Assembly: GCA_029202665.1 (NCBI GenBank)
Contig: CP119326.1
Coordinates: 2,976,001 to 3,040,000, forward strand
DNA from: Candidatus Brevundimonas colombiensis
GTDB lineage: Bacteria > Pseudomonadota > Alphaproteobacteria > Caulobacterales > Caulobacteraceae
Direction: 5' to 3'
DNA: 64,000 nt
Position numbers and translations under genes: made by a program. Shown one piece after another: positions 18,058 to 27,028 of this stretch. The notes under the pieces are model-generated. The model worked only from the letters and a program-made list of their open reading frames with translations. It was not told the DNA's origin and did no database searches. Each line of letters opens with the position of its first letter. Positions within the stretch are counted from its first letter, which is position 1.

Positions 18058-18558
18058 ATGAAGGGCGATCCCGCAATCCTGCGCACGCTGAACGCAGTGC
18101 TGACCAACGAACTGACGGCGGTGAACCAGTATTTCCTGCATGCGCGCATGTTCGAAAGCTGGGGCTTGGCCCACCTGGGCAATGTCATCTACGAAGAATC
18201 GATCGGCGAGATGAAGCATTCCGACATGCTCATCAAACGCATCCTGTTCCTGGACGGCCTGCCCAACCTGCAAGACCTGCACAAGCTGAAGGTGGGTGAA
18301 GATCCCATCGAATGCCTGGGCGCCGACCTGCAGCTGGAAGTGGACAGCCGCGCGACCACCGCCGCCGCCGTGACCCAGTGCGAGGAAGCCCGTGACTATG
18401 TCAGCCGCGACCTGCTGATGAAAATCCTGGCCGACACCGAAGAACACATCGACTTCCTGGAAAATCAGCACAAGCTGATCCAGCTGATGGGCGCGCAGAA
18501 CTATCTGCAGTCGGCCATGAAGGAGATCGTGACCGACAGCGCCGCCACCGGCAACTGA
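18058..18558 (+). CDS. bfr: Bacterioferritin
   Basis: Haem-containing 24-subunit ferritin that oxidises and stores iron. The 166-residue protein starts MKGDPAILRTLNAVLTNELT, matching the family start, and AAGGA lies 8 bases upstream of this ATG; the ATG two codons earlier has too short a spacing. Ferroxidase ligands are visible in NELTAVNQYF, EESIGEMKHSD (also the haem-ligand Met of the dimer interface) and DTEEHIDFLE. Its redox partner bfd is just upstream. Confidence 0.95.
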   Translation: MKGDPAILRTLNAVLTNELTAVNQYFLHARMFESWGLAHLGNVIYEESIGEMKHSDMLIKRILFLDGLPNLQDLHKLKVGEDPIECLGADLQLEVDSRATTAAAVTQCEEARDYVSRDLLMKILADTEEHIDFLENQHKLIQLMGAQNYLQSAMKEIVTDSAATGN

Positions 18559-18614
18559 TGGGAACCGTGGTCCGCTCCGGCCATTAGCTTTTCGAAGGTA
18601 AGCTGGAGCGCGCC

Positions 18615-19175
18615 ATGACCGATATTGACGAAGCCATCGACGACGTGCGCGACGCCGCCGCGGACCTGCTGAACAGCCAGGGCCGCAGCACCGGCCATGT
18701 GGTGGCCGGGATCGCGCTGACCGTCGGCTTCGCCCTCTTGGCCCACACCATCGCCTCGGGCGCGTTGAAGCCGCGGCGCAACCTCAAACAGTTGCGCGAC
18801 AGGGATCTGCCGATCACCGAAAAGCCGAAGGGGGCGTTCAGCCTGATCCTGCCGGCTGTGTTTTCGGCCACCACCCTGTCGGCCGTGCGCGTGTGGAACG
18901 CCCCGCCGCAAAAGGAGCGCACGCGCGCCATGGGCCTGTGGGTGGCGGCGCAGACAGTCAACGCCGTCTGGCTGGGTCTGCGTCCCTCCTCCATGGCGCG
19001 GCAGGTGATGGCCGCCATGTCGTCGGCCGGTCTGGCCGCCGCCTTCGCCCATGAAGCCCGCAAGCTGGATGAAGGGGCCGGCAAGATGGCGGCCCCGACC
19101 GGCTCCGGCGTGCGGCTGGGCAACTTCCTGCATCGCAAGACCGAGGACGCGTCGCGCGGGCGCACCCTGCATTAA
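18615..19175 (+). CDS. Hypothetical membrane protein
   Basis: A 186-residue protein with an acidic N-terminus ([19 protein letters not shown]), a membrane helix at about residues 30-50 ([20 protein letters not shown]), a second hydrophobic stretch ([19 protein letters not shown]), and two weaker ones ([30 protein letters not shown]). I do not recognise the family. GGAG lies 8 bases before the ATG. It sits between bfr and efp on the same strand, but gaps of 56 and 101 bases leave operon structure open. Confidence 0.65.
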   Translation: MTDIDEAIDDVRDAAADLLNSQGRSTGHVVAGIALTVGFALLAHTIASGALKPRRNLKQLRDRDLPITEKPKGAFSLILPAVFSATTLSAVRVWNAPPQKERTRAMGLWVAAQTVNAVWLGLRPSSMARQVMAAMSSAGLAAAFAHEARKLDEGAGKMAAPTGSGVRLGNFLHRKTEDASRGRTLH

Positions 19176-19276
19176 GCGCGTCGCCTTGCCCTTTCGCGGG
19201 GCTTCCTCTAGGGATCGCGCCCTTCGCCACGCTCCGAACGGTCGCGCGGGCGCAACCCCAATTCCAATGTGACCCC

Positions 19277-19843
19277 ATGAAGATCAACGGCAACACCATC
19301 AAGCCCGGCATGGTCCTGCAGCACAACGGCGGCCTGTGGGTCGTCACCAAGGCCAGCCACGTCAAGCCCGGCAAGGGCGGCGCCTTCGCCAACGTCGAGG
19401 CCAAGAACCTCGAAACCGGCAACAAGCTGAACGAACGCTTCCGTTCGGAAGACAAGGTCGAGCGCGTGACGCTGGAGCAGAAGGACTTCTCCTATCTGTT
19501 CGACAACGGCGACAGCCTGGTCTTCATGGACGACGCCACCTACGAGCAGATCGAACTGCAGAAGGACTGGGTCGGCGAGGAACGCATCCCCTATCTGCAG
19601 GAAGGCATGAAGGTCGTCATCGAGATGCATGAAGAGCGCCCGATCGGCCTGGAGCTGCCCGATCAGGTCGTGCTGGAAGTCGCCGAGACCGAGCCGACGG
19701 TTAAGGGCCAGACCGCCTCTTCGTCCTACAAGCCCGCGCTGGCGTCGAACGGCGTGCGCATCATGATCCCGCCCTATATGTCGGCCGGCGAAAAGATCAT
19801 CGTCGACACGACCAGCGGCGAATACGTCCGCCGCGCGGACTGA
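19277..19843 (+). CDS. efp: Elongation factor P
   Basis: Relieves ribosome stalling at polyproline stretches. The 188-residue protein has the three-domain pattern: KOW-like N-domain ([20 protein letters not shown]), OB domains, and the C-terminal [20 protein letters not shown] signature. The tip loop [10 protein letters not shown] carries Lys33, the residue that EpmA-type enzymes modify in bacteria that have them. No modification gene is next to it. An imperfect long inverted repeat follows the stop. Confidence 0.96.
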   Translation: MKINGNTIKPGMVLQHNGGLWVVTKASHVKPGKGGAFANVEAKNLETGNKLNERFRSEDKVERVTLEQKDFSYLFDNGDSLVFMDDATYEQIELQKDWVGEERIPYLQEGMKVVIEMHEERPIGLELPDQVVLEVAETEPTVKGQTASSSYKPALASNGVRIMIPPYMSAGEKIIVDTTSGEYVRRAD

Positions 19844-19849
19844 CTGTTC

Positions 19850-19934
19850 GGGTGAGCGAGGGGTGGTAGTGAGCAAGGGGTGAGCCGAGGCTGCACCGTT
19901 CGCTCCCCCCTTGCTCACCAACACCTCTCACCGA
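19850..19934. repeat. Imperfect long inverted repeat downstream of efp
   Basis: Arms rich in GTGAGC and GCTCAC (GTGAGCAAGGGG against CCCCCTTGCTCAC) give a long imperfect hairpin with no T tract. It looks like an intergenic palindromic repeat element that may also act as the efp transcript end. Confidence 0.5.
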
Positions 19935-20015
19935 CGCCGTTTTGACGTCGCCCTTGAACTTCTCCGTCTGTCCGGGCTGACGCCTTGAAGGACTTTCGGA
20001 CCAGGAGATCCGCCG

Positions 20016-20819
20016 ATGGCCCTCGCTTCCGCCCTGCTCCAAGTCATGACCGATGCGGTGCGCAAGACCGCCCGCCCGATGCTGCGCGACTTCGGCGAAG
20101 TCTCCCAGCTTCAGGTCTCGCGCAAAGGCCCTGGCGATTTCGTCACCGCCGCCGACCTGAAGGCGGAAGACACCCTGTTCGAACTGCTGATGAAGGCCCG
20201 CCCCGGCTATGGCTTCCTGGGCGAGGAGCGCGGCATGGTCGAGGGGACCGACAAGTCCCACACCTGGATCGTCGATCCCATCGACGGCACCACCAATTTC
20301 ATGCACGCCATGCCCCATTTCGCCATCACGGTGGGGCTGGAGCGGCGCGCGCCGGACGGGTCGAGCGAGATCGTCGCCGGGGTGACCTACAATCCCGTCA
20401 TGAACGAGCTGTTCTGGGCCGAAAAGGGCAAGGGCTGCTATCTGAACGACCAGCGCATCCGCGTCGCCGGTCGTCGTGACCTGTCCGAAAGCCTGATCGC
20501 CACCGGCCTGCCCTTCATCGGCAAGTCGGGCCACGCCCAGGCCATCAAGGACATCCACGCCATTGGCCAACGCGTCGCGGGCATCCGTCGCCTGGGTTCG
20601 GCCGCCTTGGACTTCGCCTGGGTCGCGGCCGGCCGCTACGACGGCTACTATGAGCGCAACCTGAAGCCCTGGGACGTGGCGGCGGGCATCCTGTTCGTCA
20701 CCGAGGCCGGCGGCCGGGTCACGACCATCGAAGAGGACGGCGACCCCAAGACGGGCGTGTCCGTCCTGGCGTCCAACACCGAACTGCATCCGCATCTGCG
20801 CAAGGTGCTGCAGGGATAG
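20016..20819 (+). CDS. suhB: Inositol monophosphatase family protein
   Basis: A 267-residue Mg-dependent phosphatase of the inositol monophosphatase/SuhB group. Metal and catalytic motifs are complete: GEERG near residue 69, WIVDPIDGTTNFMHAMP near residue 85, and PWDVAAGILFVTEAGG near residue 220. SuhB-type proteins also act in rRNA antitermination. The substrate may be myo-inositol-1-phosphate or another sugar phosphate. It is preceded by a gap with a palindromic repeat and followed by another repeat element. Confidence 0.9.
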   Translation: MALASALLQVMTDAVRKTARPMLRDFGEVSQLQVSRKGPGDFVTAADLKAEDTLFELLMKARPGYGFLGEERGMVEGTDKSHTWIVDPIDGTTNFMHAMPHFAITVGLERRAPDGSSEIVAGVTYNPVMNELFWAEKGKGCYLNDQRIRVAGRRDLSESLIATGLPFIGKSGHAQAIKDIHAIGQRVAGIRRLGSAALDFAWVAAGRYDGYYERNLKPWDVAAGILFVTEAGGRVTTIEEDGDPKTGVSVLASNTELHPHLRKVLQG

Positions 20820-20824
20820 GCCTA

Positions 20825-20964
20825 TGTCTCCTCCCCATGACATGGGGAGGTGGCGCGGCGCGTCTTCAGCGCCATGACGGAGGGGCTTTTTAGAGGCCCG
20901 TGGGGCTTTAAGACCCCCTCCACCGTTTCGCGGTCCCCCTCCTCCCGATGTGGGCAGGAGACAG
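20825..20964. repeat. Composite palindromic (REP-like) intergenic element
   Basis: Contains a perfect hairpin CCTCCCCATG-A-CATGGGGAGG at 20830-20850 and further GGAGGGG/CCCCCTCC pairs. The style is that of short repeated palindromes common in intergenic DNA of this group. It separates the phosphatase gene from the glycerophosphodiesterase gene. Confidence 0.6.
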
Positions 20965-21001
20965 TCATCGGCCTGTCGCCTGCCTGCCCTATCCAGGCCG
21001 G

Positions 21002-22039
21002 ATGATCCGCTGCATTCTGACCGCCGTCATCCTGCTGATGGGAACGCCCGCCTTGGCCCAGCCGCTGATCATCGCGCACCGCGGGGCCTCGGGCGAGCGG
21101 CCCGAGCATACGCGCGCGGCCTATGACCTGGCCATCGAACAGGGCGCGGACGTGATCGAGCCGGACCTGGTGCTGACCAAGGACGGGGTGTTCGTGGATC
21201 GGCACGAGAACGAGATCGGCGGCACGACCGATGTGGAACGCCACCCCGAGTTCGCCGCACGCAAGACCACCAAGGTCATCGACGGGGTCCAGACGACGGG
21301 CTGGTTCACCGAGGACTTCACCCTGGCCGAGTTGAAGACGCTGAGGGCCAGGGAGCGGCTGCCCGCCTTTCGCCCGTCCAGCGCGACGTTCGACGGGCAG
21401 GAGCCGATCCTGACCTTCGACGAGGTGGCGGCCATCGCCCGCGCGGCCTCGGCCCGGACCGGCCGCACCATCGCCGTCGCGCCCGAACTGAAACACCCGA
21501 CCTATTTCGCGGGCATCGGCCTGCCGATGGAGGACGCCTTCGTCGCCGAGCTGGAACGACTGGACCTGACCGGCGCGGACGCCCCGATCATCGTCCAGTG
21601 TTTCGAGGTCGGGCCGCTGGAACGACTGGCGGGCCGCATCAAGGCGCCGCTGGCCCAGCTGGTCGCAGGCGCGGGCGGTCCGGCGGATCGGCCCGGCCTG
21701 ACCTATGCCCCGATGATTACGCCCGAGGGGTTGAAGACCATGGCCGCCTATGCCGCCTGGGTTGCGCCCGAGATGACCCTGGTCCTGCCGCGCGACGCCG
21801 AGGGGCGCACGACCGCGCCCAGTCCGCTGGTCGCCGACGCCCATGCGGCGGGCCTGAAGGTCGTGGTCTGGACCCTGCGCGCGGAGAACGCCTTCCTGCC
21901 CGCCGAACGCCGCCGGGGCGCCGGTATCGCCGATCACGGCGACATGGCGGGCTATGCCGCCGCCTTCGCCGAGGCGGGGGTGGACGCCCTGTTCAGCGAC
22001 TTTCCGGGCCTGGCGCGCGAAATCCTATCAAACCATTGA
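21002..22039 (+). CDS. glpQ: Secreted glycerophosphodiester phosphodiesterase
   Basis: Hydrolyses deacylated phospholipids to glycerol 3-phosphate and an alcohol. The 345-residue protein has an N-terminal signal peptide (MIRCILTAVILLMGTPALAQ) and so acts in the periplasm. Family motifs are present: IAHRGASGERPEHT with the catalytic His/Arg and Glu, GADVIEPDLVLTKDG with the metal-binding Glu/Asp, and FVDRHENEIGGTTDV with the second His. Length and the GlpQ-like insert (RERLPAFRP) match periplasmic GlpQ more than cytosolic UgpQ. Confidence 0.9.
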   Translation: MIRCILTAVILLMGTPALAQPLIIAHRGASGERPEHTRAAYDLAIEQGADVIEPDLVLTKDGVFVDRHENEIGGTTDVERHPEFAARKTTKVIDGVQTTGWFTEDFTLAELKTLRARERLPAFRPSSATFDGQEPILTFDEVAAIARAASARTGRTIAVAPELKHPTYFAGIGLPMEDAFVAELERLDLTGADAPIIVQCFEVGPLERLAGRIKAPLAQLVAGAGGPADRPGLTYAPMITPEGLKTMAAYAAWVAPEMTLVLPRDAEGRTTAPSPLVADAHAAGLKVVVWTLRAENAFLPAERRRGAGIADHGDMAGYAAAFAEAGVDALFSDFPGLAREILSNH

Positions 22040-22077
22040 TTTGACTAGATAATATACAGTCACGCCAGACTGACCGT

Positions 22078-22165
22078 CCAATTGCACTGCACCCCTGAAA
22101 ATGGTGCAATTTCGTCTAACCCCTTGAACTGCATGAGACCAATTGCACACCATGTGTGCAATTGG
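22078..22165. repeat. Two hairpins sharing the arm CCAATTGCAC
   Basis: The 10-mer CCAATTGCAC occurs at 22078 and 22139. Each copy has an inverted partner: GTGCAATT at 22104-22111, and TGTGCAATTGG at 22155-22165. The second hairpin is a perfect 11-bp palindrome with a 5-base centre (22139-22165) that touches the 3' end of the ABC exporter gene. No T tract follows, so this is not a standard terminator. Confidence 0.6.
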
Positions 22166-22166
22166 A

Positions 22167-24032
22167 TCATCCCGCGCGGAACTGGAGTTCGGCCAGGCGC
22201 GCGTAGAGGCCGCCCTTGGCGACCAGCTGGTCGTGCGTCCCCTCCTCGACCACGCGGCCGTCGTCCATGACCACGATCCGGTCGGCGCGCAGGACGGTGG
22301 CCAGACGGTGGGCGATGACCAGGGTGGTGCGTTCCTCCATCGCCTGATCCAGCGCGACCTGAACCAGACGTTCGCTTTCAGCGTCCAGCGCGCTGGTGGC
22401 CTCGTCCAGCAGCAGGATGGGGGCGTCGCGGACCAGGGCGCGGGCGATGGCCAGACGCTGGCGCTGACCACCGGACAGGCTCTTGCCGCGCTCGCCCAGC
22501 GGCGTGTCGAACCCTTCGGGCAGGGCGTCGATGAAGCCCAGGGCCTGGGCCTTATCCGCGACGACGCGGGCCTCTTCCAGGGTCGTATCCTCGCGACCGA
22601 AGCGGATGTTCTCCAGCGCCGAGCCGGAAAACAGCGGCGTCTCCTGCGACACCCAGGCGAAACGGTCGCGCACGGCGACGGGGTCGGCCTGACGCACATC
22701 GACGCCATCGACCGAGACCATGCCGGTCTGGGGGTCGTAGAAGCGCAGCAGCAGACGAAACACCGTGGACTTGCCCGCGCCGGACGGGCCGACCAGGGCC
22801 ACCGTCTCGCCCGGCCGCACGGTCAGGCTGAACCCTTTCAGCGCCGGCAGGTCGGGCCGCCCCGGATAGGAGAAGCCGACGGCGGACATCGACAGTTCGC
22901 CGCGTGGCGGCTGCGGCAGGGCCGAAGGCTGGGCCGGCGGCGCGATGTCGGGCACGGCGCGCATCAACTCCTCGATCCGCTCCATGGCCCCGGCGGCCTT
23001 CTGCACGTCGCCCCAGCTTTCGCCCAGCGCGCCCACGGCGCCGGCGGCGAACACCGACAGCAGCACGAACTGAAGCAGGGCGCCCGGCGTCATGGCGCCC
23101 TTCACCACATCCTGGGCGCCCAGCCACAGCACCAGGGTCACGCCGCCGAACATAACCACGATGATCAGGGCGGTCATCCAGGCGCGGGCCTGCATCCGGG
23201 TCAGCGAAGCGGAAAAGGCGTCCTCCACCGCCGCCCCGAATCGGTCGATGGCGCTGCGTTCGCGACCGAAGGCCTGCACGGTTTCGATGGCGTCGACGCT
23301 CTCGCCCGCGAAGCCGACGGCGTTGGCGAAGCGATCCTGGGACGTCACGGTCAGCTTTCGGACCTTGCGGCCGAAGATGAAGATCGGCCCCAGCAGGAAG
23401 GGCACGATCAACAGGACGAAGCCGGTCAGCTTGGGGCTGACGAAGAACAGCAGGGCGACGCCGCCGATCAGCGTCAGGAAGTTCCTGAGCGCATAGGAGA
23501 TCGAGGTGGTCATCAACGTCTCGACCAGGGCGATGTCGGTGGTCAGACGCGACAGAACCTCACCCGTGCGCATATGGGCGTAGAAGGACGGGTCCAGCGT
23601 CAGGATGCGGCCGAACAGACCCTTGCGGACATCGGCGATGACCCGCTCGCCCGTGCGGGTGACGAAATAATAGCGGGCGGCCGTGGCCAGGCCCAGGAAC
23701 AGGGCGTTGGCGCCCAGCAGCAGGAACCAGATGTTCAGATTGGCCCCGCCCGCCTCGAACCCGTGGTCGATGGCGCCGCGGGCCAGGGCCGTCAGCCCGA
23801 GCGAGGCGGCGGTGGACAGCAGCAGCCAGAAGACCGCCATCAGGGCGTGCCCCTTGTGCCGCAGGGCGAAGGGGATCAGGCGGGCCAGGGGGCGGATGTC
23901 GCGGCGTTTGGCGCGTTTCTCGCCCGCCTCGGACATCTGGTCCGCCAGCAGGGCGCCCGCGCTGGGCCGCCCCTCGACGGAGGCCAGACCGGAAGCACGA
24001 TTGGCGGGGGCGGAAGCGGTCTGATCGGTCAT
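22167..24032 (-). CDS. ABC exporter, fused membrane and ATPase domains (MsbA/LmrA type)
   Basis: A 621-residue half-transporter. Six membrane helices lie at about residues 45-330 (for example [51 protein letters not shown]). The ATPase domain has Walker [15 protein letters not shown], signature [17 protein letters not shown], and Walker [16 protein letters not shown]. It probably works as a homodimer that exports lipid or drug-like substrates; the exact cargo is unknown. The start at 24032 is preferred because the longer frame would begin with a weak GTG inside the L31 promoter region. Confidence 0.9.
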   Translation of the reverse strand: MTDQTASAPANRASGLASVEGRPSAGALLADQMSEAGEKRAKRRDIRPLARLIPFALRHKGHALMAVFWLLLSTAASLGLTALARGAIDHGFEAGGANLNIWFLLLGANALFLGLATAARYYFVTRTGERVIADVRKGLFGRILTLDPSFYAHMRTGEVLSRLTTDIALVETLMTTSISYALRNFLTLIGGVALLFFVSPKLTGFVLLIVPFLLGPIFIFGRKVRKLTVTSQDRFANAVGFAGESVDAIETVQAFGRERSAIDRFGAAVEDAFSASLTRMQARAWMTALIIVVMFGGVTLVLWLGAQDVVKGAMTPGALLQFVLLSVFAAGAVGALGESWGDVQKAAGAMERIEELMRAVPDIAPPAQPSALPQPPRGELSMSAVGFSYPGRPDLPALKGFSLTVRPGETVALVGPSGAGKSTVFRLLLRFYDPQTGMVSVDGVDVRQADPVAVRDRFAWVSQETPLFSGSALENIRFGREDTTLEEARVVADKAQALGFIDALPEGFDTPLGERGKSLSGGQRQRLAIARALVRDAPILLLDEATSALDAESERLVQVALDQAMEERTTLVIAHRLATVLRADRIVVMDDGRVVEEGTHDQLVAKGGLYARLAELQFRAG

Positions 24033-24168
24033 GGCGCCCGCCTCTTGCCCCGGAACGCCCCCCGGTGTAAACGCCGCGCTCTTTTCCGCTGGACCTTTCA
24101 GCGGAATTCTCACTTTCACGCGCACCGACGGTCGGCATCGTCACCGCGCCAGAGACCGGACGACGACC

Positions 24169-24393
24169 ATGAAAGCGGACACGCATCCCGACTATCACTT
24201 CATCACCGTGGTGATGACCGACGGCACCTCCTACCAGACCCGTTCGACCTACGGTAAGGAAGGCGACACGCTGAACCTGGATATCGATCCGACCACGCAC
24301 CCGGCCTGGACCGGCGGCAACGCCCAGCTGATGGACCGCGGCGGCCGCGTTTCGCGCTTCAACAACAAGTTCGCCGGCTTCATCAAGAAGTAA
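24169..24393 (+). CDS. rpmE: 50S ribosomal protein L31 (zinc-free form)
   Basis: A 74-residue large-subunit protein. The start [19 protein letters not shown] is typical. The CxxC pairs of the zinc-binding L31 form are absent, so this is the C-minus type, often used when zinc is scarce or as the only copy in alphaproteobacteria. It is divergent from the ABC exporter and has its own strong terminator. Confidence 0.93.
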   Translation: MKADTHPDYHFITVVMTDGTSYQTRSTYGKEGDTLNLDIDPTTHPAWTGGNAQLMDRGGRVSRFNNKFAGFIKK

Positions 24394-24436
24394 GGGCGTC
24401 CTGGCTGCGACATGTTGCAGCAAACAGGTCACGAAG

Positions 24437-24464
24437 AGCGTCGGTCGCAAGACCGGCGCTTTTT
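24437..24464 (+). terminator. Rho-independent terminator of rpmE
   Basis: A 10-bp stem AGCGTCGGTC/GACCGGCGCT with one G-U pair, a GCAA loop and a TTTTG tail. Confidence 0.85.
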
Positions 24465-24554
24465 GTTTGGCCGGAACACCGATAATGTAGAAACGTTCGG
24501 GTACCAGGGGCATCGGCCACGCTGGCCGAAGCGATCGAAGAAGCGGACAGGTTA

Positions 24555-26117
24555 ATGAATAGACGGCAACTGGGTCTGGGCGTCGCCACGGCGGCCATGG
24601 CCCTTGGCTCCACGGCGCGCGCGCAACAGGTCTTCGTGCAGCGCGGCCCGGAGGCGACGGCCTTCTACAACAGCTTCAACGATCAGATTTCCCGCCTGCC
24701 GCAGACCCAGCAGGCCGACGTCCGCGCCTTCTACGAGCTAAACAACTGGCGCCCGGTGTGGAACGCCGAACGGGTGCGCGCCCTGAACACGGCGGCGTCG
24801 CGGGCGGACAAGCACGGTCTGGCCGCGAACGACTATTTCGATTTCGTCGGCCTGGCGGCGGACCCGGCCAGCGCGGACCTGCGGACCACGGCGGCCGCCC
24901 TGGCCTACGCCCGCGTCCTGGCCGAGGGCAAGGTGCGGCCGGAAACGGTCGAAGAGCTGTGGGAGATGCAGAAGAACCGCGTCGACCTGCCGCGTGGCCT
25001 GACCGACGCCCTGAACCGCAATGTCCTGGCCAACTGGTACGACGGCCTGGCCCCCACCGACATCGGCTATCAGAACCTGTCGGCCGGATATGTGCGCTAT
25101 CGCCGGCTGGCGGCCCAGGGCGGCTGGCCCCGCTTCACCCAGGGCGCGACCATCGAGCCGGGCAACAGCGACCGCCGCATCCCCGCCCTGATCGACCGCC
25201 TGACCGCCGAGGGCGATCTGTCGGCCGCCGACGGCGCGCGGTTGAAGGCGCAGGGCCTGACCTACAACGCCGAACTGCAACGCGCAGTCCAGGGCTTCCA
25301 GAACCGTCACGGCCTGGGCGCGGACGGGCGTATCGGCGCGGGAACCCAGCGGTCTCTGTCCGCCACGGCCGAAGATCGCGCGCGTCAGATCGCGTTGAAC
25401 CTGGAACGCCGCCGCTGGCTGAAGCGCGACCTCGCGCCCGAGCGGATCGAGGTCAACACCGCCGCCGCCATCATGGTCTACTGGAAGGACGGCAAGCCCG
25501 TTCACTCCAACCGCGTGGTGGTCGGGTCGGCCGCGAACCAGACCCCCAGCCTGGAGAAGCCGTTCGCCTCGGTCGTGGCCAATCCGCCCTGGTATGTGCC
25601 GGCCGGCATTGCGCGCCGTGAAATCCTGCCCAAGGGGCCGGGTTATCTGGCGGCCAACGACATGTATGTGAAGGACGGCATGGTCATCCAGCGCGCCGGT
25701 CCGCGTTCGGCCCTGGGCTATGTGAAGTTCGAGCTGCGCGACAGCTACGCCATCTTCCTGCACGACACGCCGTCCAAGGCCGCCTTCAACCTGTCCACGC
25801 GCCAGCGCAGCCACGGCTGCGTGCGGGTGCAGAATGCGGTGGAGTTCGCGCGTCTGCTGCTGTCGCCCGATCCGACCAAACTGGGTCAGTTCGACGCCGC
25901 ACAGGACAGCCGCGAGACGACGCGGGTGACAACGGGCCGCGAGATTTCGGTGCGCCTGCTGTACTGGACCGCCTTCGTGGACGGCCAGGGGCGCGTGGCC
26001 TTCCGCGAGGACGTCTATGGCCGCGACGACAAGCTGGCTCAGGCGCTGGGCATCGGCGTCAACCTGCCCAAACCGATCGACGACGGCCGCGCCGACGCCA
26101 ACGACGTCGGGCCGTAA
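24555..26117 (+). CDS. Secreted L,D-transpeptidase (YcbB/LdtD-like)
   Basis: Cross-links peptidoglycan stems by 3-3 bonds or attaches proteins to them. The 520-residue protein starts MNRRQLGLGVATAAMALGST, an export signal with a twin-Arg start and AQQ cleavage region. A peptidoglycan-binding domain is seen at about residues 235-275 (LQRAVQGFQNRHGLGADGRI). The YkuD catalytic domain has the His-containing FLHDTPSKAAF and the active-site SHGCVRVQNAVEFA with Cys near residue 422. The large N-terminal scaffold domain fits the YcbB subfamily. It stands alone behind the rpmE terminator. Confidence 0.92.
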   Translation: MNRRQLGLGVATAAMALGSTARAQQVFVQRGPEATAFYNSFNDQISRLPQTQQADVRAFYELNNWRPVWNAERVRALNTAASRADKHGLAANDYFDFVGLAADPASADLRTTAAALAYARVLAEGKVRPETVEELWEMQKNRVDLPRGLTDALNRNVLANWYDGLAPTDIGYQNLSAGYVRYRRLAAQGGWPRFTQGATIEPGNSDRRIPALIDRLTAEGDLSAADGARLKAQGLTYNAELQRAVQGFQNRHGLGADGRIGAGTQRSLSATAEDRARQIALNLERRRWLKRDLAPERIEVNTAAAIMVYWKDGKPVHSNRVVVGSAANQTPSLEKPFASVVANPPWYVPAGIARREILPKGPGYLAANDMYVKDGMVIQRAGPRSALGYVKFELRDSYAIFLHDTPSKAAFNLSTRQRSHGCVRVQNAVEFARLLLSPDPTKLGQFDAAQDSRETTRVTTGREISVRLLYWTAFVDGQGRVAFREDVYGRDDKLAQALGIGVNLPKPIDDGRADANDVGP

Positions 26118-26129
26118 CCCCTTGAAGGA

Positions 26130-26645
26130 TCAGCCCCGGAAAGCGGCCTCAAGCCTTCCCATCTGGGACAGCACGGGGTTTTCCGGGGCCTGATCCTGAT
26201 CGTCCAGATACATGCGGCGATCCAGATACAGGGTCCGTTCGAAAAGCTTCTCGGACCGCACCAGGTATTCGACCAGGGCGATCGGCAGTTCGGCGTGGCT
26301 GGGCTCGCCCTCGATACGGCGGTCGTTCAGACGGTAGCGCGCCTCGCACGCCGTTTCGGGCGACATGTCGTCCTCGCGCACCGCACGCTGGACCAGGAGC
26401 CACGAGGCGATCTGCATCAGCCGGGTGGTCAGCTTCATGCTCTCGGCGGCATAGGCCAGGGCGGCGGCGCGCGACAGCATCTTGGAATCGCGGCGTCCCT
26501 CCCCGTCCAGATAGGCGGCCGTCTCCTCCACCAGCTCCATGCCTTCGCGGAACGTGCGGTCGAACAGTTCCGAACGGGCGAAATCGCGCACCGTGCGGCT
26601 GCGGTCGGTTGAGGCGTAGGCGAAGGTCATTTCAGCTTTGATCAT
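26130..26645 (-). CDS. rcdA: RcdA-family cell-cycle adaptor (DUF1465)
   Basis: A 171-residue helical protein of the DUF1465 family, whose founding member is RcdA of Caulobacter, the adaptor that helps deliver CtrA and other proteins to ClpXP at the cell pole. Family text is visible: SELFDRTFREGMELVEETAAYLD, KLTTRLMQIASWLLVQRAV and EARYRLNDRRIEG. Length equals that of Caulobacter RcdA. The start is uncertain: the ATG at 26645 is used, but the ATG at 26630 (MTFAYAST) is also possible, as neither has a strong ribosome site. The DUF1192 gene lies just upstream on the same strand. Confidence 0.85.
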   Translation of the reverse strand: MIKAEMTFAYASTDRSRTVRDFARSELFDRTFREGMELVEETAAYLDGEGRRDSKMLSRAAALAYAAESMKLTTRLMQIASWLLVQRAVREDDMSPETACEARYRLNDRRIEGEPSHAELPIALVEYLVRSEKLFERTLYLDRRMYLDDQDQAPENPVLSQMGRLEAAFRG

Positions 26646-26736
26646 CGGGTAAGCGGGGCCGTCCTGCAATCGACCCCCACGGAGCCGTTCGTCGCAACGA
26701 TGCAACGCTCATGCCATGCCGGGACCGCTTTCGCGA

Positions 26737-26940
26737 TCAGGATCCGAAGTTGAACAGGGCGTCGGCGGCGTTTTTCTTGGACCGTTTCGCCTCGATGGCG
26801 CTGCGGGCGCGGGCGATTTCATCGTCCAGGGCGGCGATACGCTCCTGCAGATCCTCGATGGAATAGACGTCCAGATCCTCTCGCGACAAGGCCCGCAGGG
26901 GTTCGCCGCGCTGGGGCCGGGGTTCCAGATCCTCGAACAT
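26737..26940 (-). CDS. DUF1192 family small protein
   Basis: A 67-residue protein with the DUF1192 pattern: MFEDLEPRP at the start, then LSREDLDVYSIEDLQERI and a helical ALDDEIARARSAIEAK stretch that looks like a short coiled coil. Family function is unknown; such genes are conserved in alphaproteobacteria near cell-cycle genes and quinone oxidoreductases, as here. The ATG is the first with an AAAGG leader; the longer frame runs through the divergent oxidoreductase gene. Confidence 0.82.
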   Translation of the reverse strand: MFEDLEPRPQRGEPLRALSREDLDVYSIEDLQERIAALDDEIARARSAIEAKRSKKNAADALFNFGS

Positions 26941-27028
26941 CGTCTGCGCCTTTCGTTCCGGTGATGGCCAAGGCGGGCCGGGGCGCCTATCTGAACGCCC
27001 TGACACGGACGAAAGCAAGGCGGGTGCG

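Noticed and set aside
22143..24257. 704-codon frame opposite the ABC exporter
   Set aside because: Shadow frame; the opposite strand has complete Walker and signature motifs.
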